DNA of 64,000 nucleotides from Siphonodentalium dalli (GCA_032622095.1 CP136069.1:8388036-8452035), one strand, 5' to 3'. Positions 9,816 through 21,267 are shown, numbered from the stretch's first letter. Numbers and translations: made by a program. The notes: generated by a model not told the origin, from the letters alone.

Positions 9816-12800
9816 AGCCCAGCAGACAGGGCATGTTATATAAGGTTCAGTAGATAGGGCATGTGATATAAGGTTCAGTAGATAGGGCATGTTATATAAG
9901 GTTCAGTAGATAGGGCATGTGATGTAAGGTTCAGTAGACAGGGCATGTTATATAAGGTTCAGTAGACAGGGCATGTGATGTAAGGTTCAGTAGATAGGGC
10001 ATGTGATGTAAGGTTCAGTAGATAGGGCATGTGATGTGAGGTTCTGTAGATAGGGCATGTTATATAAGGTTAAGTAGACAGGGCATGCTATATAAGGTTC
10101 AGTAGACAGGGCATGTGATATAAGGTTCAGTAGACAGGGCATGTGATATAAGGTTCAGTAGACAGGGCATGTGATATAAGGTTCAGTAGACGGGGCATGT
10201 TATATAAGGTTCAGTAGACAGGGCATGTTATATAAGGATCAGTAGATAGGGCATGTGATATAAGGTTCAGTAGACAGGGCATGTTATATAAGGTTCAGTA
10301 GACAGGGCATGTGATGTAATGTTCAGTAGACAGGGCATGTTATATAAGGTTCAGTAGACAGGGCATGTTATATACGGTTCAGTAGACAGGGCATGTGATG
10401 TAATGTTCAGTAGACAGGGCATGTTATATAAGGTTCAGTAGACAGGGCATGTTATATAAGGATCAGTAGATAGGGCATGTGATATAAGGTTCAGTAGACA
10501 GGGAATGTGATATAAGGTTCAGTAGATAGGGCATGTTATATAAGGTTCAGTAGATAGGGCATGTTATATAAGGTTCAGTAGACAGGGCATGTGATATAAG
10601 GTTCAGTAGACAGGGCATGTGATATAAGGTTCAGTAGATAGGGCATGTTATATAAGGTTCAGTAGACAGGGCATGTGATATAAGGTTCAGTAGACAGGGC
10701 ATGTTATATAAGGTTCAGTAGATAGGGCATGTGATATACGGTTCAGTAGACAGGGCATGTGATATACGGTCCAGTAGACAGGGCATGTTATATAAGGTTC
10801 AGTAGACAGGGCATGTGATATAAGGTTCAGTAGACAGGGCATGTTATATAAGGTTCAGTAGACAGGGCATGTGATATAAGGTTCAGTAGACAGGGCATGT
10901 TATATAAGGTTCAGCAGACAGGGCATGTTATATAAGGTTCAGCAGACAGGGCATGTTATATAAGGTTGAGTAGACAGGGCATGTTATATAAGGTTCAGTA
11001 GACAGGGCATGTGATATAAGGTTCAGTAGACAGGGCATGTTATATAAGGTTCAGTAGACAGGGCATGTTATATAAGGTTCAGTAGACAGGGCATGTGATG
11101 TAAGGTTAAGTAGACAGGGCATGTTATATAAGGTTCAGCAGACAGGGCATGTTATATAAGGTTCAGCAGACAGGGCATGTTATATAAGGTTAAGTAGACA
11201 GGGCATGTTATATAAGGTTCAGTAGATAGGGCATGTTATATAAGGTTCAGTAGATAGGGCATGTGATATAAGGTTCAGTAGACAGGGCATGTGATATACG
11301 GTTCAGTAGACAGGGCATGTTATATAAGGTTCAGTAGACAGGGCATGTTATATAAGGTTCAGTAGACAGGGCATGTTATATAAGGTTCAGTAGACAGGGC
11401 ATGTTATATAAGGTTCAGTAGACAGGGCATGTTATATAAGGTTCAGTAGACAGGGCATGTTATATAAGGTTCAGTAGACAGGGCATGTTATATAAGGATC
11501 AGTAGATAGGGCATGTTATATAAGGTTCAGTAGACAGGGCATGTTATATAAGGTTCAGTAGACAGGGCATGTTATATAAGGTTCAGTAGACAGGGCATGT
11601 TATATAAGGTTCAGTAGACAGGGCATGTTATATAAGGTTCTGTAGACAGGGCATGTGATATAAGGTTCAGTAGACAGGGCATGTTATATAAGGTTCAGTA
11701 GACAGGACATGTTATATAAGGATCAGTAGATAGGGCATGTGATATAAGGTTCAGTAGATAGGGCATGTGATATAAGGTTCAGTAGATAGGGCATGTTATA
11801 TAAGGTTCAGTAGATAGGGCATGTTATATAAGGTTCAGTAGACAGGGCATGTGATGTAAGGTTCAGTAGACAGGGCATGTTATATAAGGTTCAGTAGATA
11901 GGGCATGTGATGTAAGGTTAAGTAGACAGGGCATGTTATATAAGGTTCAGTAGACAGGGCATGTGATATAAGGTTAAGTAGACAGGGCATGTTATATAAG
12001 GTTCAGTAGACAGGGCATGTTATATAAGGTTCAGTAGACAGGGCATGTGATGTAAGGTTCAGTAGACAGGGCATGTGATGTAAGGTTCAGTAGACAGGGC
12101 ATGTGATGTAAGGTTAAGTAGACAGGGCATGTTATATAAGGTTCAGTAGACAGGGCATGTGATGTAAGGTTAAGTAGACAGGGCATGTTATATAAGGTTC
12201 AGTAGACAGGGCATGTGATATAAGGTTAAGTAGACAGGGCATGTTATATAAGGTTCAGTAGACAGGGCATGTGATATAAGGTTCAGTAGACAGGGCATGT
12301 TATATAAGGTTCAGTAGACAGGGCATGTGATATACGGTTCAGTAGACAGGGCATGTTATATAAGGTTCAGTAGACAGGGCATGTTATATAAGGTTCAGTA
12401 GACAGGGCATGTGATATAAGGTTCAGTAGACAGGGCATGTTATATAAGGTTCAGTAGACAGGGCATGTGATATACGGTTCAGTAGACAGGGCATGTTATA
12501 TAAGGTTCAGTAGACAGGGCATGTGATGTAAGGTTCAGTAGACAGGGCATGTGATATAAGGTTAAGTAGACAGGGCATGTTATATAAGGTTCAGTAGACA
12601 GGGCATGTTATATAAGGTTCAGTAGACAGGGCATGTTATATAAGGTTCAGTAGATAGGGCATGTGATATAAGGTTCAGTAGATAGGGCATGTGATATAAG
12701 GTTCAGTAGATAGGGCATGTGATATAAGGTTAAGTAGATAGGGCATGTTATATAAGGTTCAGTAGAGAGGGCATGTGATATAAGGTTCAGTAGACAGGGC

Positions 12801-14833
12801 ATGTGATATAAGGTTCAGTAGACAGGGCATGTTATATAAGGTTAAGTAGATAGGGCATGTGATGTAAGGTTCAGTAGACAGGGCATGTGATATAAGGTTC
12901 AGTAGACAGGGCATGTTATATAAGGTTAAGTAGATAGGGCATGTGATGTAAGGTTCAGTAGACAGGGCATGTTATATAAGGTTCTGTAGACAGGGCATGT
13001 TATATAAGGTTAAGTAGACAGGGCATGTGATGTAAGGTTCAGTAGACAGGGCATGTTATATAAGGTTCTGTAGACAGGGCATGTTATATAAGGTTAAGTA
13101 GACAGGGCATGTGATGTAAGGTTCAGTAGACAGGGCATGTTATATAAGGTTCAGTAGACAGGGCATGTTATATAAGGTTCAGTAGACAGGGCATGTGATG
13201 TAAGGTTAAGTAGACAGGGCATGTTATATAAGGTTCAGTAGACAGGGCATGTGATATAAGGTTAAGTAGACAGGGCATGTGATATAAGGTTCAGTAGACA
13301 GGGCATGTGATATAAGGTTCAGTAGACAGGGCATGTGATGTAAGGTTAAGTAGACAGGGCATGTTATATAAGGTTCAGTAGACAGGGCATGTGATATAAG
13401 GTTCAGTAGACAGGGCATGTGATATAAGGTTCAGTAGACAGGGCATGTGATATAAGGTTCAGTAGACAGGGCATGTTATATAAGGTTCAGTAGACAGGGC
13501 ATGTGATATAAGGTTCAGTAGACAGGGCATGTGATATAAGGTTCAGTAGATAGAGCATGTGATGTAAGGTTCAGTAGACAGGGCATGTTATATAAGGTTC
13601 AGTAGATAGGGCATGTGATATAAGGTTCAGTAGACAGGGCATGTGATATAAGGTTCAGTAGACAGGGCATGTGATATAAGGTTCAGTAGACAGGGCATGT
13701 GATGTGAGGTTCAGTAGACAGGGCATGTTATATAAGGTTCAGTAGACAGGGCATGTTATATAAGGTTCAGTGGACAGGGTATGTTATATAAGGTTCAGTA
13801 GATAGGGCATGTGATATAAGGTTCAGTAGATAGGGCATGTTATATAAGGTTCAGTAGACAGGGCATGTTATATAAGGTTCAGTAGATAGGGCATGTGATG
13901 TAAGGTTCAGTAGATAGGGCATGTTATATAAGGTTCAGTAGACAGGGCATGTTATATAAGGTTCAGTAGATAGGGCATGTGATGTAAGGTTCAGTAGATA
14001 GGGCATGTGATGTGAGGTTCTGTAGATAGGGCATGTGATGTGAGGTTCAGTAGACAGGGCATGTTATATAAGGTTCACTAGACAGGGCATGTTATATAAG
14101 GTTCAGTAGATAGGACATGTGATATAAGGTTCAGTAGATAGGGCATGTGATGTAAGGTTCAGTAGACATGACATGTTATATAAGGTTCAGTAGACAGGGC
14201 ATGTTATATAAGGTTCTGTAGACAGGGCATGTGATATAAGGTTCAGTAGATAGAGCATGTTATATAAGGTTCAGTAGACAGGGCATGTTATATAAGGTTC
14301 TGTAGACAGGGCATGTGATATAAGGTTCAGTAGACAGGGCATGTTATATAAGGTTCAGTAGACAGGGCATGTGATATAAGGTTCAGTAGACAGGGCATGT
14401 GATATAAGGTTCAGTAGATAGAGCATGTGATATAATGTTCAGTAGATAGAGCATGTGATATAAGGTTCAGTAGATAGAGCATGTGATATAAGGTTCAGTA
14501 GACAGGGCATGTGATATAATGTTCTGTAGACAGGGCATGTTATATAAGGTTCAGTAGACAGGGCATGTGATATAATGTTCAGTAGACAGGGCATGTGATA
14601 TAAGGTTCAGTAGACAGGGCATGTGATATACGGTTCAGTAGACAGGGCATGTGATGTAAGGTTCAGTAGACAGGGCATGTTATATAAGGTTCAGTAGACG
14701 GGGCATGTGATATAAAGTTCAGTAGACAGGGCATGTTATATAAGGTTCAGTAGACAGTGCATGTTATATAAGGTTCAGTAGACAGGGCATGTTATATAAG
14801 GTTCTGTAGATAGAGCATGTGATGTGAGGTTCA
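9816..14833 (+). repeat. 28-bp minisatellite array, about 179 copies, in intron 2
   Basis: The unit is ggttcagtagacagggcatg plus ttatataa. The distance from the ggttcag start at 9844 to the last at 14828 is 4984 = 178 x 28, so there is no net insertion or deletion. Variation is confined to a few positions: C or T in gaCagg/gaTagg; tail TTATATAA, TGATATAA, TGATGTAA, TGATGTGA or TATATACG; and ttCagt, ttAagt or ttCtgt. Higher-order blocks are visible, for example an 84-bp trimer pattern repeated across about 12980-13150. It is flanked on the left by cagcccagcagacagggcatg and decays at gttcaactgg on the right. Confidence 0.97.
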
Positions 14834-15000
14834 ACTGGAATGATATTGCACCTATGATGACCCCTACAAATTAGTTTTGTTTTTTAACCTCATGACACCA
14901 GATCCCTTGGTTTAACTCACACTAAACTCCACAGAAACCAGTGGCTTGGTTGTTATAGGTGAAACAATTATCTTCATGATCACACCTCACTGGACACCAT

Positions 15001-15215
15001 GTTACCTGTTAAATAGCCTCAAAGATAAATCAATTTAAGGCTAAACCAATTAGATTTATTGTGTCACACTGTGATACCTGTTAAATAGCCTCAAAGGTAA
15101 ATCAATTTAAGGCTGGACCAATTAGATTTCTCGTATCTCACTGTTCAATAGCCTCAAAGGTAAATCAATTTAAGGCTAAACCAATTAGATTTCTTGTATT
15201 ACACTCTCATACCTA
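15001..15215 (+). repeat. About 60-bp tandem repeat, 3 diverged copies
   Basis: tgttaaatagcctcaaag, gtaaatcaatttaaggct and accaattagattt recur three times, with different linkers between copies. Confidence 0.75.
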
Positions 15216-15482
15216 TTAACACTTTCAATATGGGAGCTGCGCTGGTGCAGCATTAAAGATCTTGTAAGCTAGTGCATTTCTCTTATATATGCAAGTCTCC
15301 CATAGGGAGCCTCGCATATATAAGAGAATGCAATGGCTTACAATGTCAAGGTAAATATTGTTAGGCCAATGCATTCTCTTATATATGCAAGGCTCCGTAT
15401 GGGAAAACTCGCATATATAAGAGAATGCATTGACACATAGCCTTCGCAAAATTTCAGAAAGCTCCAGTCATGGAAGGATTAA
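15216..15482. mobile_element. TTAA-flanked element, TGGAGC subtype (family IIc), complete
   Basis: TTAACACTTTCAATATGGGAGC at the left and GCTCCAGTCATGGAAGGATTAA at the right. Two internal hairpins of the AATGCATTCTCTTATA type are joined by ttacaatgtcaaggtaaat. Confidence 0.65.
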
Positions 15483-15495
15483 ATAGTCTAAAAGG

Positions 15496-15712
15496 TACAG
15501 TAATGCCCTAAGTAATCGACCTCTTAACCAAAGCAGAATTATGGGTAACTTTTCAGGATTTAGTCGGAAATATGGCTTGTTGCCATTCATCGGAAAGCTC
15601 TCAGCGAGAGCTTTCCTATGAATGGCAACAAGCCATATTTCCGACTAAATCCTGAAAAGTTACCCATAATTCTGCTTTGGTTAAGAGGTTGATTACTTAA
15701 AGCATTACTGTA
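15496..15712. mobile_element. Family I palindromic MITE, full length
   Basis: TACAGTAATGCCCTAAGTAA to TTACTTAAAGCATTACTGTA is a near-perfect palindrome; the gctttggttaagagg variant on both arms is shared with the copy at 4703. Confidence 0.75.
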
Positions 15713-15841
15713 AATCAATGATGATGAAAATGAGAATGAAATTGGTTTTACCAAATGTGCAGTTACGCAATGTGTGTAGATTGTTAATTAGAGAGTCAGG
15801 CTAGCATGGTTCTAAGAAGTGAAGGATTTGTGTAGAGACCT

Positions 15842-16033
15842 AAAGGAAGATTGATAAAATAAGGGAAGATTGGTAAAATAAGGGAAGATTGGTAAAATAA
15901 GGGAAGATTGATAAAATAAGGGAAGATTGGTAAAATAAGGGAAGATTGATAAAATAAGGGAAGATTGATAAAATAAGGGAAGATTGGTAAAATAAGGGAA
16001 GATTGGTAAAATAAGGGAAGATTTGTAAAATAA
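15842..16033 (+). repeat. 19-bp minisatellite, about 10 copies
   Basis: The unit is aagggaagattgataaaat with an A/G alternation at gAt/gGt. It opens an 84-codon minus-strand ORF that is simply the repeat read through. Confidence 0.9.
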
Positions 16034-16035
16034 GA

Positions 16036-16689
16036 ATGAAATGATTTCAACTAAGTTATTCTATATGTTAGGCCATTACATATATTATTTGGTTTATGGA
16101 TAACTTTTTCCAGAGGTTTTGGTTGGTTGGTAAAATAAAAGGGGCGTTACAGATATTTGTTTTTCTCTGCTGAGCAGCAAACGAGAGTTGAGCGTAATAT
16201 CCTTAGCATGCAAGTAGTGATGTTGGTTCGGCCTAATTTACTGTAAGCATTGTGTGTGGGAGTCACAGAATGAAGATTGGTAAATTAAGAATGAAATTTG
16301 TTCGGCCTAATTTACTGTTGGTGTTGCATTTGGAGCCATGCCGCTGGATTAACAAGGTTCATTCGGGGACCACAGTATTCCTCTGTAATTATTGGTGATA
16401 ATTAATATAGAGTTGACCTTACAGTGGCACCACCTTATGTAATGGTCTTTTCCTCTGCATTAGTACAACCAACATTTCTCATGTAGCGGCAGTAAAATGT
16501 ATATCTCTCATGGAAATTGGATCTTATTTTTCCCGAATCCTCCTACATGTGAGTATTTCTGGGTTTTTTTTTTTAAAGGGTCTAAAGTCCTTCAAAGTGG
16601 TTTCATACGAAATAACATAAAATCATCTAAAAAAGAGTTATCATCATCAAATACATAGATTGACTTTGTTCTTATTTTCATTATTAACA
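16036..16689. other. Intronic sequence without recognised features
   Basis: AT-rich unique-looking DNA. A short word, ttcggcctaatttactgt, occurs twice (about 16227 and 16300). I see no ORF, hairpin or splice-site pattern worth calling. Confidence 0.4.
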
Positions 16690-17070
16690 CCATACAAATA
16701 TGGATATCATTGGAACCGGTTCATTGACCACATTGTGATGGTTACAGTTATGCCCTGTGCCAATGCATTCTCTTATATATGCGAGTCGACCATAGGTCGC
16801 CTCGCATATATAAGAGAATGCATTGGCCTAAAAAAAATCTTTTTTTAACACTTTTTACCATTTTTTCTTACATTCTTGAACAATTTTAGAATTTTTTCTT
16901 ACATTTTTTAACATTTTTTATAATATTTTTCTACATTCTTTGACAATTTTAGAATTTTTAATATGTGTTAAGCCAATGCATTCTCTTATATATGCGAGGC
17001 GACCTATGGTCGACTCGCATATATAAGAGAATGCATTGGCACAGGGCCGTTCTGTTGGGTAAAGGGTTAA
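16690..17070. mobile_element. TTAA-type element, TACCCAACAG subtype (family IIb), left end missing
   Basis: It begins within the subtype body (caccatacaaatatggatat) and ends ttctgttgggtaaagggttaa (TTAA 17067-17070). It contains two full AATGCATTCTCTTATA hairpins with CGACCATAGGTCG-type centres, separated by a T-rich spacer. Confidence 0.65.
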
Positions 17071-17128
17071 AACTTTCCAATAATGAGATGTAACGTGTCA
17101 AAACCATTGTTTAAAATGTAAACATTAC

Positions 17129-17323
17129 TACAGTAATGCCCTAAATAATCGACTCCTTAACCACAGCCAAATTATGGGTAATTTTTCAGGATTTAGTCGT
17201 AAATATGGCTCTCAGTGAGAGCTTTCCGATGAATAGCAACAAGTCATATTTCCGACTAAATCCTGAAAAATTACCCATAATTCTGCTGTGGTTAAGGTGT
17301 CTATTATTTAGGGCATTACTGTA
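17129..17323. mobile_element. Family I palindromic MITE, slightly shortened
   Basis: TACAGTAATGCCCTAAATAA to ATTTAGGGCATTACTGTA. The left arm lacks about 20 bp (gttgccattcatcggaaag) so the arms are unequal. Confidence 0.75.
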
Positions 17324-17557
17324 TTTTAAGTGGAATTGCCAATAAAAGTTCAATTAGTGAAATAAGATACCTAAGTTTAATAAACGGTAAATATTGAAAA
17401 AGGTTGATAAATATTCTGGAAATCTTATTCAGAATAAATATTTTACCGTAATACAAGTTCAGTGATGTTTGTTGACAAATCACTGTGCTACAGTTTTGTT
17501 TACATAACAATGGTTTCAATACTATGAAAAACTAATATAAGAACAATGTAAAGATAT

Positions 17558-17930
17558 CAAGTCTGAGTTTGGTGTGACTGTCATTTGAAGAATGAGGTCC
17601 CCAGAGGGTGAATTTAGTGACGCCATCTCACATAGCGGGCTAGCATCACCAAATTCACCCTCTGGGGACCTCATTCTGCTTAGGCCTCAACTGGTGTGGG
17701 AGACGTAGGATCAGATTGAAGTTCCGCAGTTGAAGTAGTGATGTTCACCCATTAATCACCTCGATTATGCATTTTATCTTCTGCTAATTAGGTGATATAG
17801 AAACTTCCCAGTCAGGAAAAAGTAACTAAAAACTAAAAGCAAATGTTAATTTGAGAATATAGATACTTCACAGAAGATGAGGCCTAAGCAGAATGAGGTC
17901 CACAAAGGGTGAATTTTGTGATGCTAGCAT
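17558..17930. mobile_element. GAATGAGGTCCCC family (IV), right end cut by a family I sequence
   Basis: It starts CAAGTCTGAGTTTGGTGTGA, has the first hairpin, then the usual body (tgaagttccgcagttgaag, gttcaccc, tgcattttatcttctgc, aggtgatatagaaacttccc) and half of the second hairpin, ending at gctag next to family I sequence at 17931. Confidence 0.65.
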
Positions 17931-18122
17931 ATGGCTTGTTGCCATTCATCGGAAAGCTCTCGGGGATTTAGTCGGAAATATGGCTTGTTGCCATTCATCG
18001 GAAAGCTCTCGGGGAGAGCTTTCCGATGAATGGCAACAAGCCATATTTCCGACTAAATCCTGAAAAGTTACCCATAATTCTGCTGTGGTGTTAAGGAGTC
18101 GATTAATTAGAACATTACTGTA
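17931..18122. mobile_element. Family I palindromic MITE, rearranged, 41 bp upstream of exon 18164
   Basis: The left end is lost. The segment atggcttgttgccattcatc occurs twice in tandem before the centre. The right arm is complete, ending gaacattactgta. Proximity to the acceptor means the hairpin lies within the region usually holding the branch point. Confidence 0.7.
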
Positions 18123-18163
18123 AGATGTTCACGTTGACTAATGTTTTTTATTTTTATTTTCAG

Positions 18164-18479
18164 GTTCACCAAGAACTGGGAACAGTCCTTACGTTGAGAG
18201 TTCCGATCCAATGATGCTATCGCCGCACTCAGTATCCCCAGGGTCGCTGAGGCAAGCCCAAACTCCAAGTGCCCAAGTAAGCCCACCCTACAGCCAAGTG
18301 CCGTCGGGTTTCTCACCGCAGGGTTCCTTCACCGGTCCAACGCCGATGTCAACGTCAGGATTCCATCACCCCCAGCAACAACAACAACAGCAGCAGCAAT
18401 CCATGTCAGGGGCCAGTACTCAGGGATATCAGGACTTTGACATGTCATTCTTAGAAAACACGTACACCACCCTCGAACC
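18164..18479 (+). CDS. NCOA: p160 coactivator, third visible exon with polyglutamine tract (phase 1 to phase 2)
   Basis: The acceptor is ttttattttcag|GTT and the donor is CGAACC|gtaagt. With the carried G it reads GSPRTGNSPYVESSDPMMLS, then HSVSPGSLRQ, a Ser/Pro-rich stretch, nine glutamines at 18373-18399 (mixed CAG/CAA), and an acidic/aromatic block DFDMSFLENTYTTLEP at the end. Nine Gln in mixed codons resembles the polyQ of vertebrate NCOA3/NCOA1-type C-termini. Reading past the donor gives an immediate in-frame TAA (18481-18483). The donor and last bases of this exon are repeated in tandem through the next intron to about 18900. A family I palindrome ends 41 bp upstream of the exon. Confidence 0.88.
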
Positions 18480-18905
18480 GTAAGTAATCCAGTTATATAT
18501 ATAGATATATATATATATAAAAGACAGGTAGACCACCCTCGAACCTTAAGTAATCCAGATATATATATAGAAAGCACATACACCACGCGCACCCTCGAAC
18601 CATCCAGATATATATATAAAAGACAGGTACACCACCCTCGAACCTTAAGTAATCCAGATATATATATATATAGAAAGCGCATACACCACCCTCAACTGTA
18701 AGTAATCCAGATATATATATATATAGAAAGCGCATACACCACCCTCAACTGTAAGTAATCCAGTTATATATATATATATAGAAAACATGTACACCACTCT
18801 CGAACCGTAAGTAATCCAGTTATATATATATATATAGAAAACACATACACCACCCTCGAACCATCCAGATATATATATATATATAGAAAACACATACACA
18901 ACCCT
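18480..18905 (+). repeat. Tandem copies of the exon 18164-18479 3' end and donor separated by TA repeats
   Basis: The exon end (tacaccaccctcgaacc) with gtaagtaatccag and a following tatatata tract is repeated about seven times with a period of 50-65 bp. Donors are mutated to ttaagt near 18547 and 18645, intact (GTAAGT) at 18698, 18751 and 18807, and lost in two copies (tcgaaccatcc). All lie downstream of the in-frame TAA at 18481-18483. Confidence 0.85.
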
Positions 18906-19035
18906 CGGACATTGTTAATTGGGTAGTCAGGCTACCCATGGTAAATTAGGTAATTCTTGATGACTAAATCAAGACCAAAATAAAAATGGATGTGTATTTC
19001 TGGTAATGAGTCAAATATGTTAGGTTGGTGGCCTA

Positions 19036-19460
19036 TTAACCCTTTACCCAACAGAAGGGCCCTGTGCCCGTTAACCCTTTACCCAACAGAACGGCCAAAT
19101 AAAGCTTCAACAGCCTAAAATATCTTCGGTCTGTCTCAATAGAACCATACAAATATGGATATCATTGGAACCGGCTCCTTGACCACATTGTGATGGTTAC
19201 AGTTATGCCCTGTGCCAATGCATTCTCGTATATATGCGAGTCGACCATAGGTCGCCTCGCATATATAAGAGAATGCATTGGCCTAAAAAAAAACTTTTTT
19301 TAACACTTTTTACCATTTTTTCTTACATTCTTTAACAATTTTATAATTTTTAATGTGTTAAGCCAATGCATTCTCTTATATATGCGAAGCGACCTATGGT
19401 CGACTCGCATATATAAGAGAATGCATGGGCACAGGGCCCTTCTGTTGGGTAAAGGGTTAA
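19036..19460. mobile_element. TTAA-flanked element, TACCCAACAG subtype (family IIb), complete
   Basis: TTAACCCTTTACCCAACAGA at the left, with the end partly duplicated at 19071, and TTCTGTTGGGTAAAGGGTTAA at the right. Two AATGCATTCTCTTATA hairpins and a T-rich spacer lie inside. Confidence 0.75.
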
Positions 19461-19601
19461 AAAACAAATTTCAAGATACCTTAGTAAAACTTGCTTAATA
19501 AATCCATGTGAACTCGCAAATTATCAGAAATAAAGAGTATGGTTCCATGAATTATGCAGGAGACGGCTTAAAAAATGCTTGAACTTAGACAAGAGCCTAC
19601 T

Positions 19602-19698
19602 TTAACCATTCCATGACTGGAGCTTCCTGTTGGGAGCCCCATACAGGTGGCAGCTTGTATTGCTGAGTGTTGTCTGTGAGGGGTTCCATAAGGGTAGT
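19602..19698. mobile_element. Composite: left end of family IIc plus a GGAGCC hairpin
   Basis: TTAACCATTCCATGACTGGA, then gcttcctgttgggagcccca, tacaggtggcag and ggggttccataagggtagtt. It seems to be a short TTAA element carrying a family III GGAGCC foldback in place of the usual hairpins. Confidence 0.45.
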
Positions 19699-19960
19699 TT
19701 AACCCTTTCATGACTGGAGCTTCCTGAAATTTTGCGAAAACCCTGTGCCAATGCATTCTCTTATATATGTGAGTCTCCATAGGGAGCCTCATATATATAA
19801 GAGAATGCATTGGCCTAACAATAATTATCTTGGCCTTTTAAGCCAGTGCATTCTCGTATATATGCGAGGCTCCTTATGAGAGACTTGCATATATAAGAGA
19901 ATGCATTGGCACAGGGTCTTTAATATTGCACCAGCGCAGCTCTCGTCATGAAAGGGTTAA
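19699..19960. mobile_element. TTAA-flanked element, TGGAGC subtype (family IIc), complete
   Basis: TTAACCCTTTCATGACTGGA and the inverse-type end gctctcgtcatgaaagggttaa bound two hairpins. It is the best-preserved copy of the subtype and ends 57 bp upstream of exon 20018. Confidence 0.75.
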
Positions 19961-20017
19961 GTCCTTGAATAATATTTTCTATAAACTCCGTACAAACTCT
20001 GTTTATTGGAATTACAG

Positions 20018-20256
20018 CCCAAAGAAGCCCCCAGAAGTACAGATGCCTGCACCTCAGGTCGCCGCCTCGACGTCACAGTTCGTTAAACAGGAGCTGCGGA
20101 ATCACTGTAACGCTCGGACGGAGAAACAGATGCTCAGCTCCCCGTCACACATGCCAATGATGCCTGCTCAGTCGATGGGTCCTCCCCCGTCACAAACGTC
20201 ATCGTCACATCCAGATTTAAATCGAGGGGAGCTGCCATTAGATATTCTAGAAAACA
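20018..20256 (+). CDS. NCOA: p160 coactivator, fourth visible exon (phase 2 to phase 1)
   Basis: The acceptor is attggaattacag|CCC and the donor is GAAAACA|gtgagt. The exon completes LEP and continues PKKPPEVQMPAPQVAASTSQ, then FVKQELRNHCNARTEKQ and a Met/Pro/Ser segment ending LPLDILEN. VKQE fits the sumoylation consensus (hydrophobic-Lys-x-Glu); p160 coactivators are known SUMO targets, but modification here is inference. FVKQELRNHCNAR is the most charged and helical-looking part and is probably a conserved interaction block. The intron after it begins almost at once with a family III hairpin element (from 20268). Confidence 0.87.
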
Positions 20257-20267
20257 GTGAGTTGCTC

Positions 20268-20512
20268 AACCATTTATCCATTTCTATACTAAATACTCAT
20301 TGATGGCACCTCTATGGAGCCCCAGGCAGATAGAACAATGCACTGATGACTGTCATCTGCTTTGGGTCCGTGTGAGGCTCCATACGGGATTGTTATATAA
20401 AGGAACCATTTCTATACAAAATACTCATTGATGACACCTCTATGGAGCCCCAGACAAAGAGAACGATGCACTGATGGCTTTCGTCTACTTTGGGTTCGTG
20501 TGAGGCTCAGTA
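20268..20512. mobile_element. Family III GGAGCC hairpin element, tandem 1.7 copies, just after exon 20018-20256
   Basis: The unit has aaccatttctatactaaata, ctcattgatggcacctctat, ggagccccaggcagatagaa, caatgcactgatgactgtca, then ggctccatacgggattgtta and tataa. It is repeated with a period near 135 bp. It resembles the 92-bp array monomer and the inverse copy at about 54425-54545. Confidence 0.65.
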
Positions 20513-20588
20513 TGCTGTGTGGGATAGCGTCACTAAATGCACAGCACCCTCTAGTGACCTCATTCTGCAAATGTCAGACACACTTTAT
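20512..20588. mobile_element. GAATGAGGTCCCC family (IV), right-end fragment
   Basis: gtgtgggatagcgtcacta, caccctctagtgacctcatt, ctgcaaatgtcagacacact: only the last half-hairpin and outer terminus are present. Confidence 0.5.
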
Positions 20589-20603
20589 CCTTATTCATTG
20601 AAC

Positions 20604-20718
20604 TACAGTAATGCCCTAAGTAATCGACTCTTTAACTACAGCAGAATTATGGGTAACTTTTCAGGATTTAGTCGGAAATATGGCTTGTTGCCATTCATTG
20701 GAAAGCTCTCCCCGAGAA
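20604..20718. mobile_element. Family I palindromic MITE, left arm only
   Basis: TACAGTAATGCCCTAAGTAA to ggaaagctctccccgaga, then unrelated sequence; the right arm is absent. Confidence 0.7.
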
Positions 20719-20824
20719 CACAATGGATCGTAAAATAATCTCAACAATAATCATCCATGATCCTATAAACTGGACTTGATGAACAAAGGAGTGATGTCAT
20801 AGCCATGTTTTAACTAGAGCACTG

Positions 20825-21267
20825 TTAACCCTTTCAGTGCCAGGGGCCGATCTCATCGGCCCTAATTTACGGTCTGTAAAATCGGCCCTAAAATTTTATT
20901 TTTTTACTTTTTTTATATTTTTTTGGGTTGAAATTTTTTTTGGGTATGCTTAAGCATGCTATAGCGAATTTAAAAACAAACTGGATAAAACCTTAGGGGC
21001 ATGTTATAACTCAAAACTATCACCAAGTATTCATAGTAATATGTTTGATGCCCATGAAAAATGTAAGATTCCCTGGCACTAAACCTACAAAATAAGTCTG
21101 GCACTGAAAGAGAGTAGAATATAAGAAAAAATTATTAAAATTGTAAAAAATAATAACAACTGATGAAAATTTGTTAGGCCAATGCATCCTCTTATATATG
21201 CGAGGCGACCTATGGCACAGGGTATATGGGTTGATACAAAAATTGGACTTGGCACTGAAAGGGTTAA
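20825..21267. mobile_element. TTAA-flanked element, GTGCCA subtype (family IIa)
   Basis: TTAACCCTTTCAGTGCCAGG at the left and TTGGCACTGAAAGGGTTAA at the right, with GGCCGATCTCATCGGCCC near the left end. The inner hairpin lacks its right arm (gcgacctatggcacaggg). Confidence 0.7.

Noticed and set aside
13224-13418. 64-codon minus-strand ORF in the 28-bp array
   Set aside because: Pure repeat translation, open only because the local variants lack stops.
9816-14833. Possible CRISPR array because of the regular 28-bp period
   Set aside because: There are no unique spacers; the units are directly contiguous, and the host is a eukaryote.
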